From contig JALRMH010000048.1 in NCBI GenBank assembly GCA_026119935.1, forward strand, positions 1 to 64,000: a stretch of DNA of 64,000 nucleotides, given 5' to 3'. Source of the DNA: Endothia cerciana. Its lineage: Eukaryota; Ascomycota; Sordariomycetes; Diaporthales; Cryphonectriaceae. This document shows, one piece after another, positions 1 through 10,154 of the stretch (position 1 is the stretch's first letter; each line of letters starts with the position of its first letter). Position numbers and translations under genes: made by a program. Under the pieces are notes generated by a model that had not been told where the DNA came from, did no database searches, and saw only the letters and a list, made by a program, of their open reading frames with translations.

Positions 1-570
1 TTAGAAGGAAGGAAGCTATCTAGGCCAGCCTGGCTAGGCTGGGTCTATGTAGGCTGTGGGTTTTGGCGCCGGCCTGATCGGGCCGATGCCCGGCCCGAAC
101 CGGCCCGCCAGCCACTCAGTTGCCAGCTCCCTTCAACTCCTCAAGCCTATCAATCCACATATATACATATATATATAGGTAACAAACAAAACAAGAAGAA
201 AAAAAGGGCTACGTCAGATGATGCTGCTCAAAACCTTCATTTCCAGCGACCGAGTGTCGCCTCTCTGTTTCCGTGGGCCCAGCCCCTTGCCTCCTCGCTT
301 TCATTCATGCTGGTTTCGGCCCCGGTGCTATCTGTTCAGTACAGTAATTTCTCGCACATGCCCTCTATGCGGGCATCAGAATCATAAGCCACCACGTGCG
401 GACCCTAGCACGAGCAATGAGCACGTATTGTTTCCACGGAATCCATGCTGATCGTCTCAGTCCGAGACTCTTCTAGACTGGCCGCCCCGCGAGACAGGTC
501 GGCGCTTGTTTCCTCCATGTATTTGCGAATTCCGCTCGTCCTATCGTATGGTCTGGTCCGCGTCGCTTTG
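1..570. other. left-edge region without a supported gene
   Basis: No coding region can be supported here. The first 120 bases are GC-rich with short GGCC/CCGG-rich inverted words, followed by an AT-rich stretch with a short TATATA run near 160-178. An open frame at 218-451 begins with ATG but shows no recognisable domain. The region probably lies downstream of the minus-strand gene at 913-2776. Confidence 0.4.
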
Positions 571-870
571 CTAGTCGCGACGCCTAAATACGAACCGTGA
601 GAAAGGGTCCCCGTTGGGCGCTGCGCCCACGTCGATCATCTCGACGTCTCCAGTCCTCTTCTGCGCGCCGGTATGGGGCCTGGTGATGTCGAGGTTTTCC
701 TGCTTCGTGCTCGTGCTGCTTCCGAAGCCGGACCGCACGTCAACGTCCATAGCTCCGTCGATGGTCGTGTGTGCATGGGTGCAACTAGAGCCTTTTCCGA
801 ATCCTCTCAAGAAAAGTAGCGTCTCGTTCCGGACCCATGTGAGCTGAGAGCTGTTGGTCTGGAAGGCCAT
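571..870 (-). CDS. possible small ORF of 99 aa, unknown
   Basis: This ATG-initiated open frame begins 42 bases downstream of the stop of the minus-strand HAD gene, on the same strand. The product is hydrophilic, with an acidic Met-Asp-Val-Asp segment in the middle and a basic Arg-Arg-Arg-Asp end; no domain, signal peptide or membrane segment is visible. I do not recognise it. It most likely lies in the 3' untranslated region of the upstream gene and may be chance. An alternative is an extra 3' exon of that gene, but no convincing splice junction was found. Confidence 0.18.
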   Translation of the reverse strand: MAFQTNSSQLTWVRNETLLFLRGFGKGSSCTHAHTTIDGAMDVDVRSGFGSSTSTKQENLDITRPHTGAQKRTGDVEMIDVGAAPNGDPFSRFVFRRRD

Positions 871-912
871 AGCCTCTATAGTGGCCGTCTGTGTGACCGC
901 AGAATACCTCTC

Positions 913-2776
913 CTAATAGTACTGCTCCACACCACCACTTCCGCCGCCGTTGTTACCACCTCCGGTTCCATTTGATCGGTTTGAGTTGAACGACGACGCC
1001 CACTGTCCGCTGCCAGGCGCATCGTCGTACATAGCAGGCGATGCGCCATTGACGAACTCCCCCTTGCCGACGTCGTCGAGGGAGTGGTAGTGTCGTGCAC
1101 CACCTCCCCTTCCGCCTCGAGACCCTCCCCGACCGCCACGCGGGCCCTCACGGTTGCCACCCCTAGGTCCCCCGCGGTATCCGCCCCCCCCGCGGTAATT
1201 GTTGAAACCGGCGCGACCCCGGCCGCCGTTAAAGTTGCCGCCCCGTGAATTATTGTGCCCGCCGCGATCACCACGGCCCCCCAGTGAGCCACCACCACCG
1301 CCGACGTGCTTTCGCTTGCCCGTGACCTTATGAGGAAACAAGCTCTCGTATGAGTTCTCACCCGGGTGATCCGGCTCGATGCGCAGCAGGACCTTCTCGC
1401 TGACCGTCGAGTCGAACTCGAAGGCCCTGTCGGGCGGCACGGGCTGCCAGTTCTTGATCTTGGTTGCGTCGATCGGTTTCGCGCCTTTCCTCAGCACGAG
1501 AACCACCAGCGGAGAGGGATTGTCCGTGTGGAAACGCGCGCCATCGGGGACAGGACGTAGGCAGGCGGCCCAGATGCTGTTGTCGAGGCAGGCGACACCC
1601 GTGACGGCCCAGCGCATCTTGGCGCCCATGCCGCCGACCTTCTCGAGGATGGAAGGGGGACAAGGACGGGGACAGATCATGATATTGTTGCCATGGTACT
1701 TGAGCTCTGCCTCGGGTATCCCTGCTGGTATTGGTGCGAGCGTAAGAAGGCGCTTGGTGTCTGCCGGATTGATCGTGTACCCTGTGAAGAAGACCGTCTT
1801 CTTAATCATCAGCCTGTCTCCACGGAACGTCCGATTCGCTACTGCCTCGTTGTGGTCGTTTATGATGTGCTGTATCTCAGCAATCTCCACCACAGGGTTG
1901 AGACTTGTTGACATGTCTGCGACCTGTATCACCTCCGCGAGGATAGGACCCCTCACCGCGTTCGCCCCATGCTGTGCCGTGTTGTAATTGTTCAAGAAGT
2001 CCCGGAAGCCCTTGGTGTGCTTGGGCCGGTCCTCGTATATGCGGATCTCCTCCGCGCCCTTGTACGTCTCCATCAATGTGCGCAGGAAGACCTGCTTGAA
2101 GTTCATGGTGCTGGTGAAGCGCTCTCCGTTCGGTCCCACGGCGGGCTTCAGCGAGACCATGTCAAACTCCAGGCCCTTCGATGCGACGATCCGCTTGACG
2201 AGCTCGCCGAATCCCGACTCGGAGCGCCCGGTGAGCAGCACGCACAGCGCGTCCTGCTGCTTGTTGCTCAGCTGCACCAGCTCCACGATCTTCTCGTTCC
2301 ACCATCCCTTCCACGCCCGCGGTTCTTCCTTTGCGAGCCCTTCGCCAGTCGCTGCCAGGATGCGCGAGTCGTGCCACCAGCCGCCGTTCGTGAAAGCGTC
2401 CGCGTTGGAGAGGAGACCGATCGTCGAGCCGTTCCAGAGTCGGACGTTGGGGAGGGGGGTCTTGAAGACTGCGATGGAAGAGCAACTTGGTCAGCGGAAG
2501 GCATAGCCCTGTATCATGAAACGGCAACTGGCATGGCTCACGTGTGTTGTCGAAGTCGTAGACGTGCAGTGCCTTGATCTGGTCCACGGGGGGCAGCTGC
2601 TTCGACGAGACAGACCACCTGCTCATCGCGGTCGGGGTCAGAGGCATCTGCTGGCCATTGGTGTTGCCTTGTTGCTGCTGCTGCTGCGACAAGGCGCCAG
2701 CGTAGGTCGTCTGCATGTCTCCTCGTGACCTTCTGAGTAGTTGCGAGCCGAGAAGTCTGAGCCGGGCAGCTTTCAT
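913..2776 (-). CDS. HAD-superfamily Swiss Army Knife RNA repair-like protein with RGG-rich tail
   Basis: Two exons (2776-2542 and 2468-913) joined across a 73-bp intron give a 596-aa protein. The HAD motif I, Asp-Phe-Asp-Asn-Thr-Leu at residues 74-79, is completed by the splice: the intron falls right after the threonine. The following stretch (Phe-Lys-Thr-Pro-Leu-Pro, then a Trp-Trp-rich segment) matches the fungal HAD_SAK_1 family, whose members are proposed phosphatase-like partners of RNA-repair or RNA-processing modules; the substrate is unknown. From about residue 466 to the end the protein is Gly/Arg-rich with many RGG/RG repeats, typical of RNA-binding tails. The start was set at the first in-frame ATG (2776), giving a basic N-terminus; a downstream ATG (Met-Gln-Thr-Thr) is a possible alternative. 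Family assignment is strong; biochemical function is inferred. Confidence 0.85.
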
Positions 2777-3996
2777 ACAAGGGGTGGTGGGGAGGCTTGA
2801 GAAGGAGGAGAGGACTTTCAGAACAGTAAGTTGATTAAGTTGCACGGACGACGTCAGTGATATGTCGTGAGAACCCTGCCCATTACATTTGGTCGTGGAT
2901 CCGGGGTCAAGGGTATGGCGAGGCAGGCCAGGGTTGAGGTTCTGGGTCTTAGGGAGAGAGTCCCTGCGCTAGTTCACCACTCACAGGCCTATCTACTATG
3001 CTAAATCCAGACTCTAGCAGCGCCCAATAACCACTGGACTAGAACCGATTTCTCATCATGCTCAAGCTAGCCTTGTCTAAGTTCCAACAAACGACACCAA
3101 ATTGTCAGCAAGTGGGTTGAAGACTGAGGGTATCTATACTCAGGCTTTAGGCTAGCCTTCTGGATTGCCACAATGGGCTTCACGTCTAAGAATCACAAGC
3201 CAGTGTAGATGCTGACGACATCGGTGAGGCACAAGCGCTGTCCATATTAAATTACCTTGCCATTCCTCATGCTAATTATATGTCCATCTTTTCCGCTTAG
3301 TACAACGGCCGATTGATTTCTAGGTGCTTTACGGAAAGATATCAGCTGTGAGAGACAGGCTTCTTGCGGTGTTTATTCTCTCGGGTTCTTTTTCATTTTG
3401 TTGCGAGGGATTGGACGGCCCTGGAGCATGAGTCCCCAGATCCAAATTTGCCAACGCCCCAAGACCCATCAATGAATCTCCATAATTGAGGCCTCGTGAG
3501 GGTGTCCTTTCCATGCTGGCAGAGTGAGCCTGACCCTAGATCTGAGCCAGCTAGTTTTAAACTAGCAATATAGACCGTCTATTGGTCCACGACCGTCCTT
3601 GTCCCTCTGTTCGCCTCGGCGGTGCCCGGCTTCCGTTTCCATAAGGCTGACAGTTGAGGAATTCCTCGATGGCATGGTACAGCATGGTATACGAGGCGCA
3701 GTCGCTTCACCAGTTCGCACCCCCTCCCCTTTCGACCTCCCGCATATAGAAGCGCCTCTCGCTGAGTCTGATCAACGATGGCCAACAACCAGGTGGTGGC
3801 TCTTATACCCATGCCCCATATCATGGTAGCGTTGGCCAACTTGGACAACCTCGGCGCGGAGTCGCAGCACGCGGATGTATGAGGCCACACCGTAGAATTT
3901 TGGACAGCGGCCTCCCGACCATGGCGCAAGGTCAGTCGCAGCATACGGCCGTGACCAGCCACGAGAAAACTTTCGAATGATCCACGACGTCTGCTC
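2777..3996. other. intergenic, no supported gene
   Basis: This 1.2-kb spacer lies between two minus-strand genes and should hold the promoter of the HAD gene and the 3' untranslated region of the Bud20 gene. Short open frames (3329-3514 and 3579-4010, both minus) have no recognisable domain, and the second overlaps the Bud20 3' end. I see no RNA gene or repeat. Confidence 0.4.
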
Positions 3997-4466
3997 TCAA
4001 GACATGTCAACGCCCCCAGCTTGGGCCTTGGATGGGCCCTTGTTGTCGGTCCACAAGCCCACTGCAGCCTCAGCCTCCTTCTGGGTGTATGGCTCCTCCT
4101 TCAACTGCTTAACCCTACACAATAATGAGTCAGTATGCAGACCCCGTTTCGCATCCGAGGATTTGATGGCTTCAACCCACCTCCGCTTGTGAGGCTTGCC
4201 CCGCCTGTGAACAACAAGACTTGTCTCAGTATCAAACCACTTCGCACATTCCGTGCAGTAGTGTCTGCCCAGACCGGGCAGGTCCTCGGGCGCCTTGGTG
4301 TCCTTGTACTGCTTTAGGTGCTTAGGGGAGAGGATATCGGCCTTGATCTGGTCGATGTCCCTACGAGCGGTCAGTGATGAGACCATCGATCTGATGGGCG
4401 AGGATCCTCAGCGTACCTCCTGTATCGGCGGGTCTTGGTGATCGTTCGCTTGTTGGGGACGCCCAT
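3997..4466 (-). CDS. BUD20: C2H2 zinc-finger ribosome export factor Bud20 (ZNF593 family)
   Basis: Three exons (4466-4417, 4360-4181, 4114-3997) encode 115 aa, the usual size for this family. The spliced N-terminus is basic (Lys-Thr-Arg-Arg-Tyr-Arg-Arg) followed by Asp-Ile-Asp-Gln-Ile, the Bud20 signature. The C2H2 finger uses Cys52, Cys55, His68 and His74 and is followed by Lys-Arg-Arg and the conserved Pro-Tyr-Thr-Gln-Lys-Glu-Ala-Glu segment. Bud20 is a shuttling protein that accompanies pre-60S ribosomal particles out of the nucleus. Introns are 56 bp (4361-4416) and 66 bp (4115-4180). Both split an AG|G arginine codon. The second is a multiple of three with no in-frame stop, so an unspliced transcript would still be translatable. 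Confidence 0.93.
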
Positions 4467-6494
4467 CTCGGTAGATGTGCCTTGATGAATCCAATGGCTG
4501 CGGGCCCTTGGTGGTGAGTGTTGATGTGTCTTTGTGGTGGCGTCTGCGGTTTCACATGCAAATTCGTGGTGCACTCTTTTGAGAATTTTTGAAGTGAACG
4601 TCGAGTTGCTTCCGCCTAGCGTGATTACCTAAGCCACTGCAGCTACAGGGGAGGCCGACAGGTGAACCGTCCTCAGAGCCGAGCCGCCTCAACCCCTCAA
4701 AGTGCCCCTCTTCTAACCCTGCCATTTCTCCAGCTCGCTTTTACTGCAGTCGAAAAACTCAAGCAAACGGCTCCCTCATCTCATGAACCATCCTGTCTAC
4801 CCGTCACAGTGTTAATCTGACCGGCACCGCGCTTTTCCCGCCCCGACCGAGTCGGTCCCGGGCGGAAAAGCTTAACGCCTTTCAACGCCGGACGGAGTTC
4901 TCGTCGACCGAGCCCGGCTGCCAGAAGTCGAGGTCTGCAGGACCCACAACAGCTTCAGATGCTCCAAAAACAGCGCGGCTCCCTTTCTCCACAGCCCGCA
5001 GCGTCTGGGTCTGGGGCCGGGGGCTGGCCGGATGGAACACTCATGTCGCGAACGGTCTGGTCTGCAGGCCCAGTGAAAATTTCCTGGTGATTGTTTTGCC
5101 GTGCCGCCGCGCTGGAGAATTGGCCGCCTTTCTGAGGTGTGGACTCCAGGCCTAGGATGGCACGATGGCTATTGAGCCCTTCTGGATACATACGTCTGGG
5201 TCCCAACCATAGTCCCATTCAGGACAACTGCCAGCGCAAGGCTGAACGAGCTCTGGCTGGCCAGCCAGCCAGTCACGGGCTCCTGAATCAGCGCCGCGGC
5301 AGGTCACCTCTGGAGCTTGGGCCGCGTCCCGGGTGAAAGGACATCGGCCCCACGGCTGAAGCCGGTAGCGCAGCAACCGACGCGAGCCGCTGTCTCCGGA
5401 ACTATCGCTATACGAGTCATTTTCGGATGGCTTGATCATGTCCGGAATGCCCTCAGAGAAGCCGGATGAGCACTCTGTTGACGAGATCTGTCCGGTGGCA
5501 ATGTGTGGGTGTTTGTGTTTGCCCTACGAAGCAGCACAGGAAACGCGTTGCCCATGTCACCACACGCGACGACGGTCAGCAACTACGAATGGTATCTCAC
5601 CACCCCTGCGGAACAGTCTAAGCTGGATGCCACCCTCGTACTCTCCGAGATGAAACGTATGGTCACCATGAAGTTATACGGACCAAAACAAAAACATAAA
5701 AGGCCTGTCGGCCTCACTGAAAGTCGTACGTGATGGAGGGTTTTCAGCACATGCATGCCAGAACTACTATGACACAAGTGTTGTGCATGCAATCATGTCG
5801 CCCACGAGGACCAGTAGATCAGGCATCCATCCATCTGACTGCTGCAGTATCCAGCTTCCAGTGGCAGTCAAAATAGTCTCGAGGTGAGGCCCAGGAGCTC
5901 GACCACTGCCACTGCTCCTACTTTAACATCTAGCTGTCCTCACTGGTCGCTAGCAGGTGTGTTGAAGGCAGTGGTGGTGGACTTTATATCCGGTCGAAAA
6001 TACGTGACATCCCTGCCGAGCGACGCAGCCATGCATCCCTGTGACGTTGTCTTGACACTGTTCGCCTCCAAATCTTTATAATTCGCGCGGTGTGATTGGC
6101 CTATCCGGCAATGATGTAGGAGGAATGGAGCCTTTTACCCTCGGCCACAGGTGGAGCAGGGGGCCCGACAAGAGCAGCTTGTGAGGTGCCTAGCGCAGGA
6201 AATGCCACGGGTTGCAGGTGTTGCGACCGAGGGAAAGGAACAGGCTCTTCTCGTGCTGCTATCTAAAACCTCGTCGCTCCTCCTCACACTCACACACACC
6301 TTTTTCCACCTTTCCTTAACCTCCACCCACCTCCTTTGTTTTCCGACCAACCCACCTCACTCCTGACCTGTGGTGGTAATTCAATGCCTCTTTCCTGTCT
6401 CTGAGAGCTCCGTTTGCGTGACCTCTCTCAACTCTCCACTCACATCCTCGGCTGTACACAGCTTCCCTCAGGAAAAGGGACGCAACCCCCCACA
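4467..6494. other. 2-kb intergenic spacer upstream of aconitase
   Basis: No gene can be supported. The only ORF with a normal ATG and some length (5152-5439, minus, 95 aa) has no recognisable features. The part next to aconitase (6250-6490) is a pyrimidine-rich leader with TC and CA tracts, typical of highly expressed fungal genes. An inverted CCAAT (ATTGG at 6095-6099) lies near a TTTATAATT stretch around 6074-6082. A CCAAT box fits HAP-complex control of aconitase, which is known in ascomycetes, but one pentamer is weak evidence. Confidence 0.4.
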
Positions 6495-9400
6495 ATGTTG
6501 GCATCCCGTCAGCTCCTGGGCACCGTCGCCCGGAGCCGTGCCGTCGCCGGCCTGCCCCTGCGACGATGCATGGCCACCGTCACAGATTCTCCTCTTGACC
6601 GCAAGGTGAGTGTCTATCTGCTTTCGCCAGCCAGCCTGTAGCTCGCCGTCCCAGCACGCATATATCTCGCAGCCGTTGCTGACCTCGAGTCTTTTCGTTT
6701 GTGGACAGGTCAAGCAGAACAACTGGGAGGAGGGCAACTTCATCAACTACAAGAAGATGTCAGAGAACCTTGCCATCGTCCGCGCAAGGCTCAACCGCCC
6801 CCTCACATACGCCGAGAAGATCCTGTACTCCCACCTCGACGACCCAGAAGGGCAGGACATCGAGCGGGGCACCTCCTACCTCAAGCTGCGGCCCGACCGT
6901 GTCGCCTGCCAGGACGCCACCGCCCAGATGGCCATCCTGCAGTTCATGTCCGCCGGCATGCCCCAGGTCGCGAACCCCACCACCGTCCACTGTGACCACC
7001 TGATCGAGGCCCAGGTCGGCGGCGAGAAGGACCTGGCCCGTGCCGTGAGCATCAACAAGGAGGTCTACGACTTCCTCTCGTCTGCTTGCGCAAAGTACAA
7101 CATCGGTTTCTGGAAGCCCGGCTCTGGCATCATCCACCAGATCCTGCTCGAGAACTACGCCTTCCCTGGTGGTCTGCTCATCGGCACCGACTCTCACACC
7201 CCCAACGCTGGTGGTCTCGGCATGTGCGCTATTGGTGTTGGTGGTGCCGATGCTGTCGATGTCATGGCCAACCTTCCCTGGGAGCTCAAGGCCCCTAAGA
7301 TGATCGGCGTCAAGCTGACCGGCGTGATGTCCGGCTGGACCTCGCCCAAGGGTGAGTGTGTGTCCCTTGGTAGCGGGGTACGTCAGTTTCACTAACATGC
7401 GCGCAGACATTATTCTGAAGGTCGCCGGTATCCTCACTGTTAAGGGTGGCACCGGCGCGATCATCTCTTACTAGTTAGTAGCACCTTTCCTGTCCTGCCT
7501 CCCGCCTCATGAAGACACGGTGCTAACATGTAACAGCGGTATGTTCTTTCCATTTTCGGGTGGACACAGGGCATCTCCTCATGGGCTGCCTGACGTCCCC
7601 CGTTTCTTTTCTTCTTTTTTCTTCTTAACTCTCGCCGTCATCCTCACCACACCTCTGCCTGGACAACCATCGGACGCCATCAGGATATCCCGAGACTTGG
7701 TCTTGTTCTCACAGCACTGCAACGGCCTCCTCGATCCAATTCCGGTGTTCTCCTGGATCGTCCACCCTTCCTGTCCTCACCGGTGTCCTAATCGACGCCG
7801 TTCAAATCTGCCCAAGATGGAGGATTCCTTGTCCTTCACCGTTGCCACCACCATGCTGGAGTCCATCATCCTCATGGTCACGACGTGCTTCTACAAGACT
7901 CCTCATGTCATGAATTATCCCCTGTACAAGGAGTTCCTCGGTACCGACGCCATCATCGAGGAGCACTTGTGTATCCTAGGCCTCTCCTTTCCTGATAGCC
8001 TCTACACTGTCATGAAGTCAGCCACCCCGCCTACTATCGCCTGGTTCAAGACTCTGCCTACAGCCTACCAGAAGATCTGGGGGTGTCTACCTTTCGGTCC
8101 TCGAGAAGCCTTGCCTGTCCCGACAATACCAGACTGGATCGCCATCGGAGAACTCAGAGGCATCGTGATCGTGCCGGGCTGCTTGGGTTGCGGATGTCAC
8201 CGACACCCAGCAATCCTAACCACCCATCACGATGCCACAATTTTGGACGACGACCATTGCTACCATATAGGACCAGGACCGTCCTGTTTCAGACAGCTAG
8301 CAAACTTATTTTGGACCATCATTGCTATCATCTAGGATCAGAGGCCGTCCCGTTTCGACCAGTTTGGACGACTGCACTCATGTACAACGCGGGGCCACCT
8401 GCCGGACCATCTACTGTCTAGACACCAGAACACCATCTTGAGCTCAGCCATCTCCATGTAGTACACCATCACTAATCAGTTTTCACATTCTAGGACCGGG
8501 CGTGGACAGCATATCAGCGACGGGCATGGGGACTGTGTGCAGTGAGAACGATACCTATTCCCCGTGAATGTGAAGGCTTAGAGATGCTGACGATGTCCTA
8601 AACAGACATGGGTGCTGAGATCGGCGCCACAACCTCCGTTTTCCCCTTCAACGAGAGCATGTACAAGTACCTGGAAGCCACCAAGCGCAAGGAGATTGGT
8701 GACTTCTCCCGGGTCTATGCCAAGGACCTACGCGAGGACGAGGGTGCCGAGTACGACCAGGTGATTGAGATCAACCTGTCCGAGCTCGAGCCTCACGTCA
8801 ACGGCCCCTTCACTCCCGATCTGGCTACACCCATCTCCAAGTTCAGCCAGGCCGTCAAGGACAATGGCTGGCCCGAGGAGCTCAAGGTCGGTCTCATCGG
8901 CTCCTGCACCAACTCTTCATACGAAGACATGTCCCGCGCTGCCTCGATCGCCCGCGACGCTCTCGACCACGGTGTCAAGGCCAAGGCTGTCTTCACTGTG
9001 ACTCCTGGTTCTGAGCAGATCCGTGCTACCATTGCTCGCGACGGTCAGCTGCAGACCTTCGAGGAGTACGGTGGCATCGTTCTTGCCAACGCCTGCGGTC
9101 CTTGCATCGGTCAATGGGATCGTCGCGATGTCGAGAAGGGCACGGCCAACTCTATCATCTCGTCCTACAACCGAAACTTTACCGGCCGGAATGACGGCAA
9201 CCCTGCCACCCACTCCTTCGTCACCTCTCCTGACCTGGTCGTCGCCATGACTCTCGCTGGGTCTCTGCACTTCAACCCCCTGACCGATACCCTGAAGGAC
9301 AAGGATGGCAAGGACTTCAAGCTGAAGCCTCCTTCGGGTGATGGTCTTCCCACCCGGGGCTACGACCCAGGCACGGACACCTACCAGGCCCCTCCCAAGG

Positions 9401-10154
9401 ACCGTACCTCTGTCCAGGTTCAGGTCGCACCCACTTCCGACCGTCTCCAGGTCCTGTCTCCTTTCAATGCCTGGGACGGCAAGGATGCTACCGATCTGCC
9501 TATCCTCATCAAGACTAAGGGCAAGACTACCACCGATCATATCTCAATGGCTGGTCCCTGGTTGAAGTACCGCGGTCACTTGGACAACATCTCCAACAAC
9601 ATGCTGATCGGTGCCATCAACGCTGCCAACGGTGAAGCCAACAAGGTTTGCAACCAGACCAATGGCGAGTGGGATGCCGTTCCCGCTGTTGCCCGTGACT
9701 ACAAGGCCAAGGGCATCCGGTGGGTGGTTATTGGTGACTGGAACTACGGTGAGGGTTCTTCCCGTGAGCACGCTGCTCTTGAGCCCCGCCACCTGGGTGG
9801 AATTGCCATCATCACCCGATCCTTCGCACGTATCCACGAGACCAACCTGAAGAAGCAGGGCATGCTGCCCCTGACCTTCTCTGACCCCGCCGACTATGAT
9901 AAGGTTCCTGCGGATGCCAAGGTATGATTTTTGATCCATGTGTTGCCTATGCCAAACCCAATCGTTGCTGACGAGATGCGCAGGTTGACATCAAGGTCAC
10001 CGAGCTCGAGCCCGGCAAGCCCCTCACGATGGTTGTCAAGCCCAAGGACGGCAAGCCCTTTGAGGTCAAGCTTTCACACACTTTCAACGCCGGCCAGCTC
10101 GAGTGGTTCAAGAACGGCAGCGCCCTGAACACAATGGCCAAGAACAACAAATAA
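6495..10154 (+). CDS. ACO1: aconitate hydratase, mitochondrial
   Basis: Aconitase isomerises citrate and isocitrate in the mitochondrial TCA cycle through a [4Fe-4S] cluster. The model has seven exons: 6495-6605, 6709-7351, 7407-7473, 7537-7538, 8494-8541, 8606-9921 and 9984-10154, giving 785 aa, the family's normal length. The first 30 or so residues are Arg-rich and fit a mitochondrial presequence. Cluster ligands are Cys391, Cys454 and Cys457, with the family's exact 63- and 3-residue spacing. Full aconitase homology continues on both sides of the junction near 7.5-8.5 kb. There, joining 7473 directly to 8494 creates TAG, and only a 2-nt exon (CG, 7537-7538) restores Tyr-Gly-Pro-Gly-Val-Asp. 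Residues just before it (Ile-Ile-Ser-Tyr) differ from the usual Val-Glu-Tyr, so an insertion-damaged allele is the alternative reading. Upstream is a CT-rich leader. Confidence 0.95.
7474..7536 (+). other. aconitase intron 3 (63 bp)
   Basis: Donor GTTAGT directly after TAC TA, branch sequence TGCTAAC at 7521-7527 and acceptor AACAG ending at 7536. If retained, translation stops at the TAG formed at the exon edge (7472-7474). Confidence 0.75.
7537..7538 (+). other. predicted 2-nt microexon of aconitase
   Basis: The two bases CG lie between an acceptor with a good branch site on the left and a GTATGT donor on the right. They complete a Tyr codon (TA+C) and begin the next Gly codon (G+GA). Without them the frame is lost or a TAG is created. 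Confidence 0.65.
7539..8493 (+). other. unusually long aconitase intron (955 bp)
   Basis: Donor GTATGT, branch-like CACTAAT at 8470-8476 and acceptor TTCTAG at 8488-8493. The interior is pyrimidine-rich, carries a long in-frame ORF from an ATG at 7541 to 8335, and ends with a degenerate direct repeat of about 68 bp (copies starting at 8240 and 8308, with a fragment near 8361). No transposase or homing-endonuclease motif was recognised in it. Confidence 0.65.
8240..8375 (+). repeat. degenerate tandem repeat, about 68-bp period, inside aconitase intron
   Basis: Two diverged copies begin ATTTTGGAC at 8240 and 8308. Both share a CATTGCTA-CAT block and a CCGTCC-TGTTTC / CCGTCC-CGTTTC block at matching offsets. 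A third partial start (AGTTTGGACGAC) is at 8361. Confidence 0.55.

Noticed and set aside
3579..4010. 143-codon minus-strand ORF
   Set aside because: It overlaps the Bud20 3' end in another frame and has no domain.
5152..5439. 95-codon minus-strand ORF upstream of aconitase
   Set aside because: It has a proper ATG but no recognisable domain, splice partners or composition support.
7520..8335. 271-codon open frame as an independent gene
   Set aside because: Its start is a GTG inside aconitase intron 3, it crosses the microexon and has no recognisable domain; it is kept only as an intronic ORF to test.
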